Source of the DNA: Bacillus safensis FO-36b
Lineage (GTDB): Bacteria > Bacillota > Bacilli > Bacillales > Bacillaceae
NCBI RefSeq assembly: GCF_000691165.1
Contig: NZ_ASJD01000016.1
Span: forward strand, 1-35,005
Length of the DNA: 35,005 bases
Direction of reading: 5' to 3'
Under the pieces are notes generated by a model. That model had not been told where the DNA came from, did not search any database, and saw only the letters and a program-made list of their open reading frames with translations. The position numbers and the translations under genes are program-made. Shown here piece by piece: positions 9,740 to 20,841 of the stretch. Within the stretch, counting starts at the first letter, position 1. The number at the start of each line of letters is the position of its first letter.

Positions 9740-10007
9740 TCATTTTGTTTACTATTGTTTGTAAAATATGACTCTTAAAGTCAAAAGACCTTGAAACTAC
9801 TGGTGTATAAGGATTTTGTAGGCTTTTTCTATGAAAATATAAGAAATGACGAGATCAGATTAACAAGACTTTTGCCCTAATTTAGCCAATTGTAAATCTG
9901 GAAATAGATTTCATACGACAATATTCGACAAAATGTCGACGGGTTTGTCGTTTTTTTCGAAAAACTCATCTTTTTCGATCATTTCATCTTGTTCTATGTA
10001 TATATGC
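9740..10007. other. Long AT-rich control region between abrB and metS
   Basis: This is the only stretch over 300 bases without a gene (9632 to 10157 in full). I see no credible small ORF or RNA gene in it. It holds the abrB promoter at its left end, an AT-rich middle, a cluster of CGAC-type motifs at 9914-9952, a T5CGA5 palindrome at 9954-9965 and the metS promoter at its right end. AbrB autoregulation probably also uses this DNA. Confidence 0.5.
9914..9952. promoter_or_regulatory. Distal cluster of Spo0A-box-like motifs
   Basis: Four CGAC/GTCG motifs lie in 39 bases: TACGACAAT (9914-9922), TTCGACAAA (9924-9932, a perfect 0A box on the minus strand), TGTCGAC (9934-9940) and TTTGTCGTT (9944-9952). 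They lie about 230 bases from the abrB boxes and 60-90 bases upstream of the metS -35. Function is inferred. Confidence 0.45.
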
Positions 10008-10035
10008 TTGATCTTAAAGGCTAAGATGGTATCAT
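10008..10035 (+). promoter_or_regulatory. Sigma-A promoter of metS
   Basis: TTGATC (10008-10013), 16 bases, TATCAT (10030-10035), preceded by TGG as an extended -10. This predicts a leader of roughly 115 bases before metS. Confidence 0.5.
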
Positions 10036-10064
10036 AGAGAAAGCACAAGTGCAAAATTGAATGA

Positions 10065-12158
<2,094 letters not shown>

Positions 12159-12164
12159 ATTAAC

Positions 12165-12209
12165 AAAGGTGTTCCACGTGTAACATTTCGTCGAACACCT
12201 TTTGTTTTT
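12165..12209 (+). terminator. metS terminator
   Basis: AAAGGTGTT and AACACCTTT form a 9-bp stem around a 20-base loop that contains further pairing, then TGTTTTT. Confidence 0.8.
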
Positions 12210-12238
12210 AGGAGAATTGTCGAAAGGAGCAATCAACC

Positions 12239-13006
12239 ATGTTATTTGATACACATGCCCACTTAAATGCAGAACAATACAATGAAGACTTAGAGCAGGT
12301 GATCGAAAGAGCGAAAAGCGAAAAAGTTGAGAAAATCGTGGTGGTAGGGTTTGACCGCCCAACCATTACGAGGGCGATGGAGTTAATTGAAGAGTATGAT
12401 TTCATATATGCAGCTATCGGCTGGCATCCAGTCGATGCTATTGATATGACAGATGAGGATTTGGCTTGGATCAAAGATTTATCTCAACACGAAAAAGTGG
12501 TTGCAATTGGAGAAATGGGTCTGGATTACTATTGGGACAAGTCGCCAAAAGATGTGCAAAAGGAAGTCTTTAGACGCCAAATTGCTCTTGCGAAGGAAGT
12601 GAAGCTTCCAATCGTTATTCATAATCGTGACGCAACGGAAGATGTCGTGACGATTTTAAAGGAAGAGGGAGCAGCTGAGGTTGGAGGTATTATGCACTGC
12701 TTTACTGGCAGTCTGGAAACTGCAAAAGCGTGTATGGAGATGAACTTTTATATTTCATTCGGTGGACCCGTGACATTTAAAAATGCCAAAAAGCCAAAGG
12801 AAGTTGTAAAGGAGATACCAAGTGACCGGCTTTTGATTGAAACAGACTGCCCGTACTTAACGCCAGTGCCATTTAGAGGGAAACGTAATGAGCCAAGTTA
12901 TGTCAAATATATCGCAGAACAGATTGCGGAGCTGAGAGAAATCAGCTTTGAAGAGCTTGCTGAATTGACAACAAAAAATGCAAAAAAAGTTTTCCGTATA
13001 AACTGA
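12239..13006 (+). CDS. tatD: TatD-family metal-dependent DNase
   Basis: 255-residue TIM-barrel hydrolase of the TatD family (YabD in B. subtilis). Metal ligands are all present: His6 and His8 (THAH), Glu92 (GEMGLD), His128, His153 (MHCFTGS) and Asp203 (ETDCPYL). Family members are 3'-5' DNases acting in repair and DNA quality control. AAAGGAG precedes the ATG by 8 bases. The gene follows metS in many bacteria. No clear terminator is seen after it. Confidence 0.94.
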   Translation: MLFDTHAHLNAEQYNEDLEQVIERAKSEKVEKIVVVGFDRPTITRAMELIEEYDFIYAAIGWHPVDAIDMTDEDLAWIKDLSQHEKVVAIGEMGLDYYWDKSPKDVQKEVFRRQIALAKEVKLPIVIHNRDATEDVVTILKEEGAAEVGGIMHCFTGSLETAKACMEMNFYISFGGPVTFKNAKKPKEVVKEIPSDRLLIETDCPYLTPVPFRGKRNEPSYVKYIAEQIAELREISFEELAELTTKNAKKVFRIN

Positions 13007-13182
13007 CAGTATATGATGTCAATCCTTGTTTAAGCTTGTCCAATTGTGAAACATAACGAAAAAGTTCTACACGTTTGCGCCTCCTCATAGGATAAGTTGT
13101 CGATAAGTCTTTCTTCCCTTCCTTCCATAAATCTCCCATAATAGGTTTACAATCGAGCATTTTTGTACAGTGGGTGGAAGGG

Positions 13183-13211
13183 TTGACAGGTTTTGAGATA
13201 CTCTATATAAT
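13183..13211 (+). promoter_or_regulatory. Consensus sigma-A promoter of yabE
   Basis: A perfect TTGACA (13183-13188), 17 bases, and a perfect TATAAT (13206-13211). The transcript would start near 13218, only about 30 bases before the coding region. Confidence 0.85.
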
Positions 13212-13250
13212 CTCTCCGAGGAGAAGGAGGCGTTTTTCATCGTACAAAAA

Positions 13251-14453
13251 ATGAAAAATCTGTTTTCTGTGAAGCTAGGAAAAGGCAAGGTTTTATTACT
13301 AGTTGTTTGCTTGCTTTTAGCTGGAACTGGAACGGCTTACGGAGCGCATGAGCTCACTAAGCAGTCTATTACCATTTCAATCAATGGTAAAGAGAAGACA
13401 ATTCGTACACATGAAGAGACAGTAGCACAGCTGCTTTCAGACCTTGGAATAAGGACCAAGGCGGAGGATCATATCTCTCCAAGTCTAAATACAAAGATTC
13501 AAGACAATATGAACATTGTGTATGATGCGGCTATACCGGTTCATCTGACCCTAGATGGGAAAGAGAAAACGATATGGACTACAGATCAGACGGTTGGAGC
13601 ATTATTGAAGAATGAGAAGATAGATATTGGGAAGCACGATCAAGTAACTCCAGGAAAGAATGACAAGTTAAAAAAGGATATGAATCTTGTGGTTCAGCAG
13701 GCCTTCCAGGTCAGCTTAAATGATGGAGGAAAAGATAAAAAAGTGTGGACCACTTCGACTACGGTCGCTGACTTTTTAAAGCAACAAGAGCTGAAGCTCA
13801 AGAAGCACGATAAGATCAAGCCTGCGTTACATAGTAACCTTTCTAAAAAGAGCGCAGATATTAAGATCACTCGGGTGGAAAAAGTCACCGATGTAGTGGA
13901 AGAGAAAATTGCTTTTGATACCAAACATAAAAAGGATCATTCTCTTGAAAAAGGGAAAGAGAAGGTACTTAAAAAAGGTGAAGAAGGTAAATTGAAGAAG
14001 CACTATGCCATTGTGAAAGAAAACGGCAAAGTGGTGTCTAAAGAATTGATTAAAGAAGTGACCGAAAAAGATAGTAAGGACCGCTTAGTGGCCATTGGTA
14101 CACAAGTGGCCAAAAAGGAGCCTACAGCGTCCCCTGCGGTTTCAAGAAGCAATGAATCGTCAGGAAAAGAATTTTATGTAGCGTCAACAGCCTATACAGC
14201 GGGCTGTGCTGGATGTACGGGCAGAACGTCTACAGGCTTTGATTTAAAAGCGAATCCGGGTGCAAAGGTCATAGCAGTTGATCCGAGTGTCATTCCGCTG
14301 GGCTCAAAAGTGTATGTGGAAGGCTATGGATATGCCGTTGCATCAGACACTGGATCTGCTATAAAAGGGAATAAAATTGATGTGTTCGTCCCAAGTAAGT
14401 CGGCAGCTTATCAATGGGGAAATAAACGAGTAAAAATTAGAGTACTCAAATAA
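13251..14453 (+). CDS. yabE: YabE, secreted cell-wall protein (DUF348-G5-3D)
   Basis: 400-residue exported protein. An N-terminal hydrophobic segment (about residues 12-32) is followed by three DUF348 repeats (about 36-75, 93-133 and 152-192), a G5 domain (about 208-288) and a C-terminal 3D domain (about 310-400) with the conserved aspartates in AVDPS, ASDTG and KIDVF. It resembles Rpf/YocH-type muralytic enzymes and is a putative autolysin. The first ATG is at 13251, but the strong AAGGAGG at 13224-13230 is 20 bases away; an in-frame ATC at 13239 sits at the ideal 8 bases, so the true start is uncertain. In B. subtilis an ECF-sigma antisense RNA represses yabE. Confidence 0.88.
   Translation: MKNLFSVKLGKGKVLLLVVCLLLAGTGTAYGAHELTKQSITISINGKEKTIRTHEETVAQLLSDLGIRTKAEDHISPSLNTKIQDNMNIVYDAAIPVHLTLDGKEKTIWTTDQTVGALLKNEKIDIGKHDQVTPGKNDKLKKDMNLVVQQAFQVSLNDGGKDKKVWTTSTTVADFLKQQELKLKKHDKIKPALHSNLSKKSADIKITRVEKVTDVVEEKIAFDTKHKKDHSLEKGKEKVLKKGEEGKLKKHYAIVKENGKVVSKELIKEVTEKDSKDRLVAIGTQVAKKEPTASPAVSRSNESSGKEFYVASTAYTAGCAGCTGRTSTGFDLKANPGAKVIAVDPSVIPLGSKVYVEGYGYAVASDTGSAIKGNKIDVFVPSKSAAYQWGNKRVKIRVLK
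13806..13831 (-). promoter_or_regulatory. Candidate ECF-sigma antisense promoter inside yabE
   Basis: On the minus strand, TGTAAC (13831-13826), 16 bases, then CGTG (13809-13806) resembles the sigma-X/sigma-M pattern (TGaAAC-N16-CGTC) with one -10 mismatch. B. subtilis has an ECF-driven antisense transcript inside yabE, which supports looking here; the match alone is weak. Confidence 0.25.
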
Positions 14454-14475
14454 ACACATCAAATCATTTATATGA

Positions 14476-14507
14476 ACAGAGGGCTTTGCGCACCCTCTGT
14501 TTTTTTG
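14476..14507 (+). terminator. yabE terminator
   Basis: ACAGAGGG, 9-base loop, CCCTCTGT, then seven Ts. Confidence 0.88.
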
Positions 14508-14515
14508 GTTATAAT
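14486..14515 (+). promoter_or_regulatory. Possible sigma-A promoter of rnmV/ksgA
   Basis: A perfect TATAAT at 14510-14515; the -35 position (TTGCGC, 14486-14491, 18-base spacer) falls inside the yabE terminator loop and is poor. Confidence 0.35.
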
Positions 14516-14614
14516 AGAAGCACTGTTTTCTAATTAATTAGACGCAAAAGCAGCATGAAAGGTTTCGTTTTTTTAACCAAAAAATGTAGATTGTTTTTGC
14601 AAGCGGAGGAATAC

Positions 14615-16057
<1,443 letters not shown>

Positions 16058-16068
16058 TTTTGTTTTTC

Positions 16069-16096
16069 ACCACTTCAACTGTTCGGGCATAGGCTA
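16069..16096 (+). promoter_or_regulatory. Sigma-K promoter of yabG
   Basis: ACC (16069-16071), 16 bases, CATAGGCTA (16088-16096), fitting the mother-cell sigma-K pattern AC-N16-CATAnnnTA. yabG is sigma-K controlled in B. subtilis. Confidence 0.6.
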
Positions 16097-16160
16097 GAAA
16101 GAACAGCATATATGAAAGACGATACCAACAGGATATGAGCCTGATTGTGGAGTGAACAGC

Positions 16161-17045
16161 ATGCAATTTCAAATAGGAGATATGGTGACGAGGGCATCCT
16201 ATCAAATGGATATTATGTTTCGAATCATTCGAATTGATGAGACAGATCAGCACGAAGCCACTGCCATATTGCATGGGAATGAAGTGAGGCTGATTGCTGA
16301 TGCTAAGATGTCGGATCTCGTCTTGATTCAAAAAGAGGAGCAGCTGACAAGGGAAAAGGACGACGAACGGAAAATTAACGAATCGCTCGACTTACTAAGA
16401 CAGGATTATCAGCTGCTGCGTGAAAAACAAGAGTATTATACTTCTGGACAATATCAGCATCAGGAGCAGTATTTTCACATGCCTGGAAAGGTCCTTCATT
16501 TAGATGGAGATGCTTCATACTTAAAGAAATGCTTAGATGTATATGAACGAATTGGTGTACCTGTGTACGGAGTGCATTGTCATGAGAAGAAAATGCCAAG
16601 CGTGATCGATTCGTTACTTGATCAATATCGGCCTGATATTTTGGTCATTACAGGGCATGATGCGTATTCCAAGCAAAAGGGCGGCGTAAATGATATCGGT
16701 GCCTATCGCCATTCTCGTCATTTCGTTGAGACGGTTCAAAAAGCAAGAAAGAAAATTCCTCATTTAGATCAGCTTGTGATCTTTGCAGGCGCCTGTCAAT
16801 CTCATTTCGAATCATTGATCCAAGCAGGTGCCAATTTTGCAAGCTCACCTTCACGTGTGAACATCCATGCGCTCGATCCCGTCTATATCGTTGCGAAGAT
16901 CAGCTTCACTCCATTTGTAGATCGAATCAATGTGTGGGATGTGCTTCGTAATACATTAACAAGAGAAAAAGGTCTCGGAGGCATCGAGACGAAGGGTGTT
17001 TTAAGGGTAGGTATGCCATATAAAAAAGACCATGAATCGACATAA
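16161..17045 (+). CDS. yabG: Sporulation-specific protease YabG
   Basis: 294-residue YabG-family (peptidase U57) protein. In B. subtilis it is made late in the mother cell, where it cleaves coat proteins such as SpoIVA and YeeK and helps coat cross-linking. A conserved core runs from about residue 105 to the end, including GVHCHEKK, DILVITGHDAYSKQKGG and FAGACQSH; the His and Cys in these stretches are candidate catalytic residues. I prefer the ATG at 16161 (GGAG 8 bases upstream) to the GTG at 16152, which overlaps that site. It is flanked by its own promoter and terminator. Confidence 0.93.
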   Translation: MQFQIGDMVTRASYQMDIMFRIIRIDETDQHEATAILHGNEVRLIADAKMSDLVLIQKEEQLTREKDDERKINESLDLLRQDYQLLREKQEYYTSGQYQHQEQYFHMPGKVLHLDGDASYLKKCLDVYERIGVPVYGVHCHEKKMPSVIDSLLDQYRPDILVITGHDAYSKQKGGVNDIGAYRHSRHFVETVQKARKKIPHLDQLVIFAGACQSHFESLIQAGANFASSPSRVNIHALDPVYIVAKISFTPFVDRINVWDVLRNTLTREKGLGGIETKGVLRVGMPYKKDHEST

Positions 17046-17073
17046 CCCGACTGATTTCAGTCTGGTTTTTTTT
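17044..17073 (+). terminator. yabG terminator
   Basis: AACCCGACTG, loop ATTT, CAGTCTGGTT (one C-T mismatch), then eight Ts. It begins in the stop codon. Confidence 0.85.
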
Positions 17074-17167
17074 ATGTGTAAAAAGAAATTTCAAACGGAT
17101 ACATAATTCACCGGAATTTGAGAAAAATAGGGAGGAGAAAAGGTAGAAGTTTGTCAAAATTATTTTG

Positions 17168-17197
17168 TTGACAATGGCTCGTGTTGGTTGATATAAT
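17168..17197 (+). promoter_or_regulatory. Upstream sigma-A promoter of veg (P1)
   Basis: A perfect TTGACA (17168-17173), 18 bases, and a perfect TATAAT (17192-17197). Confidence 0.75.
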
Positions 17198-17208
17198 TTA
17201 ATTTTTAT

Positions 17209-17237
17209 TTGACAAAAATGGGCCGTTGTTGTATAAT
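17209..17237 (+). promoter_or_regulatory. Main sigma-A promoter of veg (P2)
   Basis: A perfect TTGACA (17209-17214), 17 bases and TATAAT (17232-17237). The leader would be under 20 bases. The B. subtilis veg promoter is a classic very strong sigma-A promoter and is likewise tandem. Confidence 0.93.
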
Positions 17238-17258
17238 TATCTCAGTGAGGTGGATGCA

Positions 17259-17516
17259 ATGGCGAAGACTTTGTCCGACATCAAAAGATCGCTTGATGGT
17301 AACTTAGGTAAACGTTTGACGTTAAAGGCTAACGGAGGCCGCCGTAAAACAATTGAGCGTTCGGGCATTTTAGCTGAAACGTACCCTTCTGTATTTGTGA
17401 TTCAATTAGATCAAGATGAGAATTCGTTTGAAAGAGTTTCTTACAGTTATGCAGATATACTGACTGAGACGGTCGAATTAACGTTCGATGATACCGCTAG
17501 CTCAGTCGCCTATTAA
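17259..17516 (+). CDS. veg: Veg protein
   Basis: 85-residue small protein of the Veg family, abundant in growing cells. In B. subtilis it stimulates biofilm matrix genes, apparently by opposing SinR, and is reported to affect spore outgrowth. The N-terminal half is basic ([14 protein letters not shown]); the fold is a small beta-rich domain. No catalytic motif. The ATG at 17259 follows GAGGTGG; the in-frame ATG at 17226 lies inside the -10 region and cannot be used. It is driven by two consensus promoters and closed by a terminator. Confidence 0.95.
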   Translation: MAKTLSDIKRSLDGNLGKRLTLKANGGRRKTIERSGILAETYPSVFVIQLDQDENSFERVSYSYADILTETVELTFDDTASSVAY

Positions 17517-17519
17517 TGG

Positions 17520-17547
17520 GCAGTGAACTTCTTGTTTACTGCTTTTT
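17520..17547 (+). terminator. veg terminator
   Basis: GCAGTGAAC, loop TTCTT, GTTTACTGC (one G-U pair), then five Ts. Confidence 0.85.
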
Positions 17548-17587
17548 GTTTTGCCTTTTTTTCTGAATGGGAGTCTGTCCATTTTTT

Positions 17588-17617
17588 GAAAGGGGTAAAA
17601 GAAAGGATTCGATACAA
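17588..17617 (+). promoter_or_regulatory. Weak candidate sigma-G promoter of sspF
   Basis: GAAAG (17588-17592), 18 bases, GATACAA (17611-17617) is only a partial fit to GHATR-N18-CATNHTA. sspF is expected to be sigma-G dependent, so a promoter should lie here. A GCCAC/GTGGC inverted repeat (17627-17643) follows. Confidence 0.25.
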
Positions 17618-17679
17618 AATAAGAAAGCCACAAAAGCAGTGGCACTGATTCGAATTCTCGACTAAAGGGGCTGTTTCGT

Positions 17680-17865
17680 TTGGGTAGACGCCGAGGCATT
17701 ATGTCAGATGAGTTCAAATACGAGCTGGCGAAGGATCTTGGATTTTATGATACCGTCAAAAATGGAGGCTGGGGAGAAATTCGTGCGCGTGACGCAGGTA
17801 ATATGGTCAAACGTGCCATCGAATTAGCTCAGCAGCACATGGCTCAGGATGAGAATCAACGATAG
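17680..17865 (+). CDS. sspF: Small acid-soluble spore protein SspF (alpha/beta type)
   Basis: 61-residue SASP that should coat and protect spore DNA. The core [18 protein letters not shown] and the conserved block [20 protein letters not shown] are present, nearly identical to B. subtilis SspF. The start is TTG at 17680, 9 bases after AAAGGGG; it gives the conserved MGRRRG N-terminus. It stands alone between veg and ispE with its own terminator. Confidence 0.95.
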   Translation: MGRRRGIMSDEFKYELAKDLGFYDTVKNGGWGEIRARDAGNMVKRAIELAQQHMAQDENQR

Positions 17866-17872
17866 AAAAATG

Positions 17873-17906
17873 GTCAGGGATACCTCAGGTGTCTCTGGCT
17901 TTTTTT
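17873..17906 (+). terminator. sspF terminator
   Basis: A 12-bp stem (GTCAGGGATACC / GGTGTCTCTGGC, with wobble pairs), loop TCA, then seven Ts. Confidence 0.85.
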
Positions 17907-17943
17907 GCTGAAAAAGTCAGTGTGCTGGGCGTAAAAGCCAATA

Positions 17944-17972
17944 TTCATCAGATCCATCAAATGTGATACAAT
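17944..17972 (+). promoter_or_regulatory. Sigma-A promoter of ispE
   Basis: TACAAT (17967-17972), preceded by TGA (extended -10), with a weak -35 TTCATC (17944-17949) at 17 bases. Confidence 0.4.
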
Positions 17973-18011
17973 ATTGATACTTATGTTTAGATGGAGAAGT
18001 AGGTGAAATGT

Positions 18012-18881
18012 TTGCGTATTTTAGAAAAAGCACCGGCAAAAATTAATCTCTCACTTGATGTTCATGGAAAAAGACCGGATGGATATCACGAAGTGGAGAT
18101 GGTGATGACAACAATAGACCTTGCAGATCGACTTGAGCTGACGGAGCTGGACAAAGACGAAATCCGTGTATCATCTCATAATCGATTTGTGCCAGATGAT
18201 CAGCGTAACTTGGCTTATCAAGCGGCTAAATTACTGAAAACAAGGTTCGGTATTCAAAAAGGGGTATCGATTGTCATCACAAAAGCAATTCCTGTTGCAG
18301 CAGGTTTAGCTGGAGGCAGCAGTGATGCTGCAGCAGCGCTTCGCGGTTTAAACCGTTTGTGGAAGTTGAATCTCACGTTAGATGAACTAGCTGAGCTTGG
18401 AGCGGAGATTGGCTCAGATGTGTCTTTTTGTGTACACGGAGGCACAGCACTAGCGACAGGACGTGGAGAGAAACTGAAGCATATCGCCACACCGCCGCAT
18501 TGCTGGGTGATTTTAGCGAAGCCGGTGATTGGGGTATCTACAGCTGAAGTTTATAGACAATATGACGCAAGCAAAGTAGAACACCCAAATGTACAGCGTA
18601 TGATTGAAGCCATTGAAGCGAAAGATTATAAAGAGATGTGCGGCTCACTCGGTAACGTTCTGGAGTCTGTGACATTAAAGATGTATCCGGAAGTAGATAT
18701 GATCAAAAGACAGATGAAGCGTTTCGGTGCTGATGCTGTATTAATGAGTGGAAGCGGCCCAACTGTATTTGGCTTGATTCAATATGAATCGAAGGTACAA
18801 AGAATATATAACGGACTGAGAGGATTTTGTGATCAAGTATACGCTGTCCGCATGATCGGCGAACAAAATGCCCTTGATTAA
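18012..18881 (+). CDS. ispE: 4-diphosphocytidyl-2-C-methyl-D-erythritol kinase
   Basis: 289-residue GHMP kinase of the MEP isoprenoid pathway, phosphorylating CDP-methylerythritol with ATP. Lys10, the glycine loop [11 protein letters not shown] (98-108) and Asp136 (IGSDVSF) are in place, and the GHMP C-terminal motif SGSGPTVFG is present. The start is uncertain: TTG at 18012 with AGGTGA upstream gives the family N-terminus [10 protein letters not shown], while GTG at 18003, 6 bases after GGAG, would add three residues. The stop is 55 bases before purR, and its tail carries the purR -35. Confidence 0.95.
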   Translation: MRILEKAPAKINLSLDVHGKRPDGYHEVEMVMTTIDLADRLELTELDKDEIRVSSHNRFVPDDQRNLAYQAAKLLKTRFGIQKGVSIVITKAIPVAAGLAGGSSDAAAALRGLNRLWKLNLTLDELAELGAEIGSDVSFCVHGGTALATGRGEKLKHIATPPHCWVILAKPVIGVSTAEVYRQYDASKVEHPNVQRMIEAIEAKDYKEMCGSLGNVLESVTLKMYPEVDMIKRQMKRFGADAVLMSGSGPTVFGLIQYESKVQRIYNGLRGFCDQVYAVRMIGEQNALD

Positions 18882-18902
18882 ATCCGTATATTAAGTTATA
18901 TT
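18874..18902 (+). promoter_or_regulatory. Sigma-A promoter of purR
   Basis: TTGATT (18874-18879, inside the end of ispE), 17 bases, TATATT (18897-18902). Confidence 0.6.
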
Positions 18903-18919
18903 ATTCATAAATTATTCGG
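18884..18919 (+). promoter_or_regulatory. Possible PurBox pair at purR
   Basis: CCGTATATT (18884-18892) on + and CCGAATAAT on - (18919-18911) resemble the PurR half-box CCGAACWWT with two and one mismatches, in opposite orientation and 18 bases apart, straddling the -10. This fits known purR autoregulation but is a weak match. Confidence 0.35.
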
Positions 18920-18936
18920 GTTCTGGGGGTAAGTTC

Positions 18937-19770
18937 ATGAAGTTTCGTCGAAGCGGCAGATTGGTGGACTTAACAAATTATTTGTTAGCCCACCCGCACG
19001 TACTAGTACCTTTAACTTTTTTTGCAGAACGTTATCAATCTGCAAAGTCCTCCATTAGTGAAGACTTAACGATTATCAAACAGACCTTCGAACAGCAGGG
19101 AATAGGCACATTGCTTACTGTACCTGGCGCTGCTGGCGGAGTGAAATATATTCCTAAAATTCACCTAAAAGAAGCAGATGACGTAGTAAACGATATCGGA
19201 GAGGCATTATCAACTCCTGAACGTGTACTTCCTGGCGGTTATTTATATTTAACCGATGTTTTAGGCAATCCATCGATTCTTGCGAAAATCGGTAAGCTGT
19301 TTGCGACCATCTTTGCGGACCGTGCGATTGATGTCGTCATGACCGTTGCGACAAAGGGTATTCCAATTGCCTATTCTGTTGCGGGTTATTTAAATGTGCC
19401 TGTTGTGATCGTTAGAAAAGATAATAAGGTAACCGAAGGATCAACAGTCAGTATTAATTATGCGTCAGGTTCGTCTAACCGAATTCAAACCATGTCCCTT
19501 GCAAAGCGCAGCTTAGATAAAGGCTCCAATGTGCTGATCATTGATGACTTTATGAAAGCGGGCGGAACCATTAACGGCATGATGAATTTGCTTGAGGAAT
19601 TTAATGCAAATGTTGCAGGGATCGGTGTTCTTTTAGAAGATGAAGGCGTAGATGAACGTCTTGTCGATGAATATGTCTCGTTGTTAAAGCTTTCAACCAT
19701 TGATATGAAGCAAAAAATCATTGAGATCAATGAAGGCAATTTCCACGAGTTTTTTCATCCGAAAGCGTAA
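18937..19770 (+). CDS. purR: Purine operon repressor PurR
   Basis: 277-residue repressor of purine synthesis genes. An N-terminal winged helix (about residues 1-73) binds PurBoxes, and a phosphoribosyltransferase-like domain senses PRPP through VLIIDDFMKAGGT (from residue 199, Asp203-Asp204), which lacks enzyme activity. PRPP binding relieves repression. The ATG at 18937 follows GGGGGT. It is slightly shorter than the B. subtilis protein (about 285). It is followed by yabJ, once reported to influence PurR-controlled genes. Confidence 0.96.
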   Translation: MKFRRSGRLVDLTNYLLAHPHVLVPLTFFAERYQSAKSSISEDLTIIKQTFEQQGIGTLLTVPGAAGGVKYIPKIHLKEADDVVNDIGEALSTPERVLPGGYLYLTDVLGNPSILAKIGKLFATIFADRAIDVVMTVATKGIPIAYSVAGYLNVPVVIVRKDNKVTEGSTVSINYASGSSNRIQTMSLAKRSLDKGSNVLIIDDFMKAGGTINGMMNLLEEFNANVAGIGVLLEDEGVDERLVDEYVSLLKLSTIDMKQKIIEINEGNFHEFFHPKA

Positions 19771-19808
19771 GCTTTGATTAAACATGTATTTGAATGGGAG
19801 AGATTGAT

Positions 19809-20186
19809 ATGACAAAAGTTGTTCAAACCAAACATGCACCAGCAGCCATTGGACCTTACTCTCAAGGAATTATTGTCAATAACATGTTTTACAGCTCAGG
19901 GCAGATTCCATTAACCCCAGCTGGAGATTTTGTCAATGGAGATATTAAAGAACAAACACATCAAGTATTCCGTAATCTTGAGGCTGTACTTGAAGCAGCA
20001 GGTGCTTCCTTTGAAACAGTCGTGAAAGCAACTGTTTTCATCAAAGATATGGAACAATTCGCTGAAGTGAATGAAGTGTACGGTGAGTATTTCCATACAC
20101 ATAAGCCAGCTCGTTCATGTGTGGAAGTGGCAAGACTTCCAAAGGATGCGCTTGTAGAAATAGAAGTAGTTGCATTAGTGAAATAA
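19809..20186 (+). CDS. yabJ: RidA-family enamine/imine deaminase YabJ
   Basis: 125-residue member of the RidA/YjgF/UK114 family, which forms trimers and hydrolyses reactive 2-aminoacrylate-type intermediates from PLP enzymes. The key arginine Arg102 (KPARSCVEV) and Glu117 (VEIEVVAL) are intact. The ATG at 19809 follows GGGAGA; the upstream ATG at 19794 falls in that ribosome site. It is probably co-transcribed with purR (38-base gap) and ends at a terminator. Confidence 0.95.
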   Translation: MTKVVQTKHAPAAIGPYSQGIIVNNMFYSSGQIPLTPAGDFVNGDIKEQTHQVFRNLEAVLEAAGASFETVVKATVFIKDMEQFAEVNEVYGEYFHTHKPARSCVEVARLPKDALVEIEVVALVK

Positions 20187-20233
20187 ACAGGCACTCTCAA
20201 TGAAAGCCGTTTGGTTTCATCATATGCAGGGAA

Positions 20234-20258
20234 AGACATCATCATGATGTCTTTTTTT
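20234..20258 (+). terminator. yabJ terminator
   Basis: AGACATCA, loop TCA, TGATGTCT, then seven Ts. Confidence 0.88.
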
Positions 20259-20339
20259 ATGCTGAGAATGTAAGCGTCGTCACGAATATGACAAATAATG
20301 TATAAATATCCCGATATTTCAAAAAAAGTTTAAAAAAAG

Positions 20340-20369
20340 AGCAGGAGAATCACCACGATCGTTGAATAC
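20340..20369 (+). promoter_or_regulatory. Sigma-H promoter of spoVG
   Basis: AGCAGGAGA (AGGA at 20343-20346) and TTGAATACC (GAAT at 20364-20367), 17 bases apart, match the sigma-H pattern and the spacing of B. subtilis spoVG. The A-rich tracts just upstream (20320-20339) resemble the AbrB-bound, activity-boosting region of that promoter. Confidence 0.72.
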
Positions 20370-20410
20370 CTAAGTAATGCTTTTATATTGGGAAAAGGTG
20401 GTGAACTACT

Positions 20411-20707
20411 GTGGAAGTTACTGACGTAAGATTACGCCGCGTGAATACCGATGGTCGCATGAGGGCGATTGCATCCATCACGCTGGACCACGAATTTGTT
20501 GTTCATGATATTCGTGTGATTGATGGAAATAATGGGTTGTTTGTTGCAATGCCTAGCAAACGCACGCCCGATGGAGAGTTTCGCGACATTGCACATCCAA
20601 TTAATTCAAGCACTCGGGGTAAAATCCAAGATGCTGTATTAAATGAATATCATCGCTTAGGCGAAGAGGAAGAAACAATTGAATATGAAGAAGCTGGAGC
20701 TTCTTAA
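20411..20707 (+). CDS. spoVG: SpoVG, RNA-/DNA-binding regulator
   Basis: 98-residue SpoVG protein, nearly identical to B. subtilis over residues 1-83. It is a dimeric nucleic-acid-binding regulator that affects asymmetric septation and spore cortex, and virulence genes in other Firmicutes. The start is GTG at 20411 with AAGGTGGTGA 5-6 bases upstream. The acidic tail ([14 protein letters not shown]) differs most from relatives. It is controlled by sigma-H and probably AbrB, whose gene lies 11 kb away. Confidence 0.97.
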   Translation: MEVTDVRLRRVNTDGRMRAIASITLDHEFVVHDIRVIDGNNGLFVAMPSKRTPDGEFRDIAHPINSSTRGKIQDAVLNEYHRLGEEEETIEYEEAGAS

Positions 20708-20725
20708 TCATACGTGAACCTAAAA

Positions 20726-20775
20726 AGACAGCTTTAAGAGAAAATGAATGTTTTCTTTTAAATGCTGTCTTTTTT
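20726..20775 (+). terminator. spoVG terminator
   Basis: A long imperfect stem: AGACAGC pairs with GCTGTCT and inner AAAA/TTTT-rich arms pair around TGAATG, then a T-run. Confidence 0.88.
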
Positions 20776-20841
20776 GCGTTCTTTCTCTTGTTTCTTAAGT
20801 CATTCATCTGTTAGAAAATTATTGTACTTCCTTATGTATCC

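Noticed and set aside
17627..17643. GCCAC/GTGGC inverted repeat upstream of sspF as a terminator
   Set aside because: The stem is five base pairs and no T-run follows; the veg terminator at 17520-17547 already closes that unit.
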